Positions 57,244 through 64,000 of a DNA stretch of 64,000 nucleotides are shown piece by piece. Location of the stretch: assembly GCA_914767715.1 (NCBI GenBank), contig OU612071.1:3038001-3102000 (forward strand). The letters are read 5' to 3'. The notes under the pieces are model-generated. The model was not told where the DNA came from and searched no databases. It saw only the letters and a list, made by a program, of their open reading frames with translations. The position numbers and the translations under genes are program-made. Each line of letters begins with the position of its first letter. Within the stretch, counting starts at the first letter, position 1. This DNA is from Membranipora membranacea. Taxonomy: Eukaryota > Bryozoa > Gymnolaemata > Cheilostomatida > Membraniporidae.

Positions 57244-58809
57244 CGCTTCATTGTCACTATGTGTTATATGTTGTTTTTCTGTTGGTACAAGCGCAGACTG
57301 TCTAGAGCACTGATAGTTTGGCTTTCGTCTTTTGTGCCTATGTCCAGCTTTACATCCCCTCTATGTTGGTCTATGAGCTAATCCTTTGTTGATTACAGGA
57401 ACGCTCTGCTGGTCCAAAATGGACTGATTTATGATAGAATATCCATGAGTTTCTGAGTTTCTAAATCAGAGGACATCCTCTCTGCCCTACTGCCACCGTA
57501 TCCCATACATATACCACCACGATCAGTGTATGAAGCTCTTCAGAATGGTATAAGTCTCGATTAGGTGTGTAAAGTTTAAGACCAGTAAAATACTGAAAGG
57601 AGAGAGCAATACGAGTGCAGCCTTCGAGCTCAGGCGCTACTCTACTCTACTTGGTGGTGGGAGGGCATTAGCATGTAACACATAGTGTGCACATTTCTTG
57701 ATCATTATATTGCCTGGGCGGCTAGATATTGTGGTTAAATGACAGTGGGCTTGCTGGTGTGATATGGCTAAAATCTGTGTTTTGTTTCCTAAATTAATCC
57801 AGGCCTGTTCACCAACAAGCCACGTGGTTACAATACGCATCCTTACGGTAATAATATAGTGATTTCTTTTGCTGTTTTCTGCTCATGAAATACCTTTATA
57901 GTGTCCAGTACCCATCTCCTTACTAAACTTGAGGGCATTTCAACGGTGTTAATGTTACTCGCGTAATTCTGAAGGAGGGATTCCCAAATAAAAAGTTTTC
58001 TAGCTAATAAAGTGAGCACTTCTATTTCAGGTCATTATTCCTTACATGATGGTCACAGATATAAGGAACTTGGACCTATAGATGTAAAAAGACACGAGGA
58101 ATCCATATATTGGATCAAAGTACCGCACATAACCCTCCCAAGGCTCAAATTCTTTAAGAGCGTAAGTTTATTGAATGTCATTTATTAGCAAACATCTTTG
58201 CACACTGGGAGTGTGCAGGCATAACACAAAGCAGTAAATAAAACTTGCAGACAGACAGAAAGGAGATAGAATACTTACAGCATCTTCTTATCACGCTGAC
58301 AGTGCTGGGTCATATAGAATCTATTCTCATTACATACAAATATATTAGTGAGAGTAAAAGTAAACTATACAATGTATTGAATGTGTCGTTTAGGAGCAGT
58401 TTCCTTATACAGGGATATTATATGAGGTCACAGGGATAATATGAAGTAATCAGATACACTGAATATTGAGATGAGGTCTTTGAAGTGACTTCTTCAATTC
58501 TGTCACAGAGTAGAACTTCTCTGTTTTACTATAAAGCTGTATTGCTTTAAGGTTTTTTTAACGCATACCTAAAAACATAAGTATAATATGTAAGAAACTG
58601 GTCAGATTTCTTCTTCATCATATTTAAAAAAAAAAATTGCCAGTAAATGTAATGCATGTGCTTTAGAGATCGTCTCTCCACAGATTGTTATAACTACTAC
58701 TAAATCGCAGTCAGATGATTTTATCTGACTCAGACCTCAATCACTGATATTTATATACTTTTTGAGCTCATGATAACTTCCCACCTCTTGTGAAGTTGAG
58801 CGTTGAGTT

Positions 58810-61800
58810 TTATCTAGTCTCGTTTTTATCATTTTCCACATTCTTGCGCATCAATTCTTGACGCATTGGAAGCAGGGCATTGGCAGGATCACCTGTAACC
58901 ATGAAACCGTCATACTTAATACAGTCAATCAAAGCTCATGTAAAGGAGAAAGTTAATGAGGCTGCCATTTGGAAACATTACAAGCAATAACATGATATTA
59001 TTGCATTATGCCAAACACAGAGGCTGGAATTTTGAATAACTCTATTTTCATTCTCATTCTCAAAATTATTCACAAGCCATATAGGCAGTGAATGGCTGAG
59101 GTTGATTGTTCCACTCCAGTTTCTATATGCAATTTCCAGTGGTAATTTTTCAAAATCTAGGCCTTCATTGGTTGCGACAATCATAGTACAGACAAATCCC
59201 ATGAAATAAGGTAGTACAATAAGCTGTCAGCTAACATTTCAACCGTACACCTGTTGTTTTCTACGTCGATGTTTGTTTGTAAATCCAGTAAAGGACCATG
59301 AGTAATATAGTTTTACAGGTTTGTTACATACTTACCTTTACTGCTGTGCTGACTGATATAGTTAGCTAACTTCTTCTTCTCCTCAGTGAGATTTTCCTCT
59401 ATCTCTCTTGCTTTTTCCTCTAAAGCCTTTGCTTGTTCATCTTGTCCAAGAGCTCTCAGAATGATTCCTCTTTCTCTAACAAGAGCAGCATACTCCTCAT
59501 TACATGCTGCTTTCCCGAAAGATTCCTCCATATATCCTTCTGCTTCTTCAAGTGAATGATCCACCTTGGTAAAGTCTCTATTCTCTTTCGCTACTCCAGC
59601 AATAGCCACAAGAACTCGGGCAGCATTCAAGTTTGAATAATTCCTACGGTATACATCTAAAGAAGCTGAATAATGCTTGAGTGTTATCCCCATTTCCTCA
59701 CCCCTGCACTTTGCCAGATCACCTTGTGTCCTCTTTAGTCTCCCATAGTCGATGTGAGTTGGCTGATTTGGATGATCTTTGTCAAGCGTCCTCTTGGCTG
59801 TAAGATACCACTGATCATTGACTTCTGGTTCTCTAACATCCTCTGATGTCTCAACCTCACAGTCCAAAATGATATTGTCTAACAGTTTATCCTCTGGTAG
59901 CGGCTCTGGGTCAGGTTCTTGCTGGCAGCTGACACACAGCTCCCCTCGAGTCAGCACGATCTCGCACATGAGATCTCTCACTCGCCCATCAGTTGGTAAA
60001 AGCCTCGTGCTGATGTCAGAAGCTGCGTCGAGGAATTTCTTATGTTTGAATATTCTCGGTGAGGATTGCAACTTTTGTTTCGCCGTCAACGTTCTTGTCG
60101 ATAACCATTTTCAGGCCTAATGATCGTGAAGTAGTGGTGAAGTAGAGCTTAGAAATATCTTTCCTGCCACATAGATCGAGAATTCTCCCGATAATAAAGA
60201 CGCAGTGTGCCATTTCTCTAGTAGGATTGTTTATATAGTCAAGTCTGTCTTCAAAACTCATCTCTTTGAATCCTGCAATCAAACTGTTATCATTGCTCTT
60301 CCCATCCGTTGCTGTGTAAAGGATGAAATGCTTCAGAACCTTGACAAGCATCTGTAGAGGTGTCGATCTGTGCGGATACAGCAGCATAAGCAGTTTGGCC
60401 CATTCAAACAGATTGAGAGCGCGTTCTTTCTTATTCTCTGGTGACCGAATTCCAGTCAAACTTTTCTCTGCTAACTCATACATTCTCTTCGCATCACTTA
60501 GATTTCCCATCCCTTCATTACACTTTCCCATACCTCTGTAGACCTCAGTCAGTCTGACCCCGTACTTCTTCATCTTCAGTTTGTCATCACGTACTTGTTG
60601 ATACAGCTTCAGGTCCTGTTTGTAGTTCTTTAACTTGAGATGAGAATGTGCCAGAATGTAGCAAACATTCTCATCCGGATCATCAGTAGCTGTATCAGAT
60701 CGAACGACTGCGTCCCATTGACAAGAATAGAAGTTTGCAAAAGTCAAACTAAGCAAACTTTCATTGATATCTGTTTGTGTTATCAGCTCTACATCCTCCA
60801 CTGTTGAATTGTCATTTAATGAAGAAAAGTGAAACTGCATATCTAGCATAGTCCTGGTTAGCATGTAAAATTCCTCTGCTGCTAGTTTCCAGAGTTTACT
60901 ACAACAAACACAAGTCTCTCCCCTCCGTCCCTAGTTGTAACCATATCGTTTCCTGTTTCTGTTTCCTCAGAGTCATATGTGGGAAACTGATCATGCTTAG
61001 AATCCATGAATATGTAACATCTCAGACGTGAGTATGACGCATAGGCAAGGAGAAACTGAAGAGAGTTGTTGAAAGAATTTTCATGCTCTGAATGTAGTTT
61101 TTTCCAGCTTTCCAATGTCTGCCAGGAGTCACATTCAGAAGAACATTTGATGATTGCTGTGTCTAGAAGGACAAGTGAGGGGAATCGATAAAGCAAAGTT
61201 TTTGCATTCAATGTGAAACCTGCTGAATACTCATTGAAATCAGGCCAAAATTTGTACCGCTTTATGTCACTGAATAGCATTTGTAGACTTACACTCAGTC
61301 TGTCAGAGTTCATTTCCTTGTCTACAATCGTTCTCTCATTCTCAAAATCTGTGAGCAGTATTTCTTTTTTGTTGTGAGTGTATAGTAAAGTTGTGAATCT
61401 CAGCATAGCAGTTATGTCCCCTTTTATTGCATCAGTGGGATCAGGAGCTATGAACTTATCCTTGTATACTTTAATCAGTTCACCAGATGTGGCAATAAAC
61501 TGATTTGGAGACTCTGAATTTCCTGTCGGAACATTCCCCGATGTTTTGGTAATCCCATCGATTTGGTAGCCATGATATCTTCCGTCCACATACCAGTCTT
61601 TCAGTTCCTCAATGTCCAGTGAGCTCAGCTTTTTTTCCCTGGGGGCGCCTATGTAGAAATAGGTCAAGACGGCAAGCCGCTCAAAATATTCAATGTGACC
61701 AGCCTCCTTTACCAGAAAGAGGTATTCTATATCAGAATAAGGTGTCGCCTCCCCTCTACCTAGTGAGCCTATCCCAACCACAGAAAATGTACAAGGAGGT

Positions 61801-63098
61801 TTGACTTGTATACTCGCTAGAGACTTCTCAACAACCAAGGCAGCAAACTCCTCCATCATCTTATTAGAATCTTCAACGGTTTGTTGGATCTCTTGGCAAT
61901 TCTGTTTGGTTCTGATCTTGCTATCTAGTTTCGTGATCCGATATTTAAGTTCAGTCCTAATTGAGTGTAGCCTATCATGTAGCTGTTCAACATTCTGATA
62001 AAAAGTCTTATCACTGATGTTACAGTCTGTGTCAAGATACATCTGAAGGACATTCCAGGCTCTCTGGTTACATGAATCATCCGGTGATGAACTGAATGTC
62101 ACTGCAGCTGAGTTGCATAGAGTGAAAGCCTGAAACAATCAAATTATAGTCTTATATATCTAACTGTGTAATCAGAGTGACTAAATTGTGATTCACAGAA
62201 CTTGGGTAGATATGTTATAGGACATCATGAGTACTATGCATTTAAAAACACTGTTTTCAAGTACCTTATGAGGGTTAACATAGGTGCAGTGATTCCTTAG
62301 TATTTAATCATCATACCCAAATTTAGCACCTATAGCCTACAGGATATTCATTTATTTTGAATAAATTGCTCACCTTGAGAGCATCTTGCCACTCTCCTTT
62401 GGAAACAAACTTAACCTCATAGAACTCAGCTAGATCATTCAGATGTGGCTTCTGTGACTCGAAATCTTTAATGCCTCTCTTCATGTAAGATTTCTGAAAT
62501 GACTTCTTAATCTGATCGCTCATCTTTAAATATTAGAGGTTCAAAATTTACTTTAAAACAATTGCTGTTAGCTGTTAACTTTTAGAAAAGTGCAATAAAT
62601 ACAAATGTACATAGTAATGATTACCATTTTGTCATTGCATTGTGGAGGTGGGGGAGGGATGAGGGGAAGAATCATGCTTACCGCTCTCATCAGAGGTGGT
62701 GATAGGTTCGCTACAAGAGCCTCTACTGCTGCTTTCTGTTCACTTCTTACAGACATGAGCTTCAGCTGCTGTTCTGGTGTTAGATTATCTAGTAGAGCCT
62801 TCACTGTGTCTGTGTGACCTCTCTGTGATGCCCTGTATAAAACTGTCTCACCATCCTTATCCTCTATAGAGATGAGCTGCAGCTGCTGATCTGGTGTTAG
62901 ATTATCTAATAGAGCCTTCACTGTGTCTGTGTGACCTCTCCGTGATGCCCTGTATAAAGCTGTCTCACCATCCTTATCCTCTATAGAGATGAGCTGCAGC
63001 TGCTGATCTGGTGTTCGATTATCTAATAGAGCCTTCACTGTGTCTGTGTGACCTTCCTGTGCTGCAAGTAATAAAGAGTCTGATAAGCGAAGATCCAT
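58810..63098 (-). CDS. ANK-nucleotidyltransferase-TPR protein gene, copy 2
   Basis: Exons: 63098-62682 (139 codons), 62523-62374 (50 codons), 62129-59336 and 58892-58810 (stop TAA), with good GT-AG sites and matching phases. Exon 1 has three 39-residue ankyrin repeats (GHTDTVKALLDN, TPDQQLQLISIEDKDGET). Exon 2 is a lysine-rich helical linker. Exon 3 holds the nucleotidyltransferase signature GSLGRGEATPYSDIEYLFL near residues 308-326, the GlnD/DUF294-type G-S...D-x-E metal-binding motif, then a helical region and TPR-like repeats (YILAHSHLKLKNYKQ, EVYRGMGKCNEGMGNLSDAK, YAALVRERGIILRALGQDEQAKALEEKA). Two frame breaks near 60,902 (1 nt short) and 60,075 (about 8 nt short against the paralogue) cancel, leaving about 0.83 kb out of phase. 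Whether it works depends on those breaks. Target unknown. Confidence 0.82.
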
Positions 63099-64000
63099 TA
63101 TTCTGCTCCTTCCAGTAGGTGGTTCTTATGTCTGATACCTAAATAATATAAATTTCAATGATTATAATGAGCAGCATTGAAAAGTAAATATCAGTGCAGA
63201 TTTCAAAGGTTAATCTACAGATGGTTGTTTTGAGTTGATCTGTGGAGTCCTCTTGGCATAATTCAGTGCCAGAAAGAAGGAGGGAGAGAAGTTTTATATA
63301 AATCACAATCCAGTCATCCACACAAACCTTGATTTTGGATCGTGATTCAATACTAACTCCTTCTGTTACTACACTATTCAGTCTTATTACGCTACAAACA
63401 ATTAGGTCCTTACTGTATATTGTGTTATTTCACAAATCTATGGATGGAATTTGTTTATGACCGAGAAAAATTTTCCAAGATTAATGTGGCAAAGTTACAT
63501 TGTTGTTGAAACCAGGGGTTTTAGAATAACTGATACAACTAAACTCAATACAATCAATAGAACAGGCTCACCTCAACTCACTGCTACAAAGTCTGACTTG
63601 CTCAAGCAAGATCTTCTCAGCACAGAGCTCTTAGTGGATTGTCCTCTCTACAAGCCACCAGCCTTTTGGTTGACTCTACAAGTAATATAATCCTCATATG
63701 AGTAATCTAGCTGTCCTCATGAGTATACATATTGCACAGTAAATAGTCATAAGTAGAGTCGCACTCCCAATCTTGCCTTCTTTGTTTTTCTTTGCTTTTT
63801 AGGCTTTGTCTACTTTTGTTGTTGTTTTTTGTGTTTCTGTCTGGATCCATATATGTAATAATAATATATATATGCAGTTGGTACAAAGGTATTATATGAT
63901 TCCTCGGTACGAAATGTGATAGTAGTCTGTTTGCCGCTACCTGGCTGAATGGTTTCTGGCTGCGTCATGTTATTTATACTTTTGTATTCCAACTACATGT
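63099..64000. other. Upstream region of the ANK-NTase-TPR gene
   Basis: It probably carries the promoter and any 5' untranslated exon. I see no clear TATA box close to the start codon and no other gene. Confidence 0.35.

Larger units (their letters stand above)
54847..58153. mobile_element. 3.3-kb TTAA-flanked element with about 190-bp inverted ends
   Basis: TTAA lies at 54843-54846 and 58154-58157. The ends AGAATTTGAGCC...GGCTCAAATTCT continue as inverted repeats to about 55040 and from about 57960 (shared blocks CCTCGTGTCTTTTTACATCT and AGAAGTGCTCACTTTAT). The interior has a long hairpin and a LINE fragment but no transposase. The paralogous site at 43,949 has a single TTAA and no insert, proving insertion with a 4-bp duplication. 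Confidence 0.88.
54575..63100. repeat. Segmental duplication, copy 2
   Basis: Direct paralogue of about 43,700-49,680, interrupted by the 3.3-kb element at 54847-58153. Boundaries are by eye. Confidence 0.7.

Overview
This is a eukaryotic, almost certainly metazoan, genomic window. It is AT-rich, its genes are split by GT-AG introns, it has TATA and AATAAA signals, and roughly half of it is repeats and transposons. A DUF4806-type gene, a BEL/Pao LTR retrotransposon, CR1/Jockey-like LINEs, hAT-like and TTAA-flanked DNA elements, and tandem ankyrin-nucleotidyltransferase-TPR genes fit a marine or early-branching invertebrate. I cannot name the species. All exon models were read by eye from splice signals and reading frames; no search was run.

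Region 1 (about 80-7,220) is a compact virus-like gene cluster. It holds a packaging-type P-loop ATPase of the Polinton/adintovirus kind, three small ORFs separated by only 7 and 6 nt, a nine-coding-exon gene for a 463-aa acidic/basic nuclear-type protein with its own TATA box, and a divergently transcribed 109-aa zinc-binding-type gene. I see no capsid, polymerase or integrase gene here; they may lie before base 1 or be absent.

Region 2 (7.2-21 kb) carries a 591-bp hAT-type non-autonomous element, a perfect AT-rich palindrome, and a DUF4806-type gene (13.6-18.6 kb, eight exons). One intron of that gene contains a small inverted-repeat element with a tRNA-like SINE head.

Region 3 (21-30.5 kb) is transposon debris: a LINE with its polymerase core deleted, a 2.05-kb TTAA-flanked element inserted in that LINE's endonuclease domain, and another LINE 3' fragment.

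Region 4 (30,556-38,974) is a complete BEL/Pao retrotransposon with near-identical 0.98-kb LTRs and a 5-bp target duplication (TTGGT). Its coding region is broken by a stop and several frameshifts.

Region 5 (40.8-64 kb) is a direct segmental duplication (about 43.7-49.7 and 54.6-63.1 kb). Each copy carries a minus-strand gene joining ankyrin repeats, a GlnD/DUF294-like nucleotidyltransferase domain and a TPR region. The 45-50 kb copy is a clear pseudogene; the 59-63 kb copy is nearly intact, with two compensating frameshifts. A second, inverted copy of the 2-kb TTAA element and a 3.3-kb TTAA-flanked element with about 190-bp inverted ends lie between or within the copies. The first duplicate preserves the empty target site of the 3.3-kb element.

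The two most interesting items are the ANK-NTase-TPR pair, which has the layout of a sensor/effector family, and the virus-like cluster with its operon-like ORF spacing and heavily spliced partner gene.
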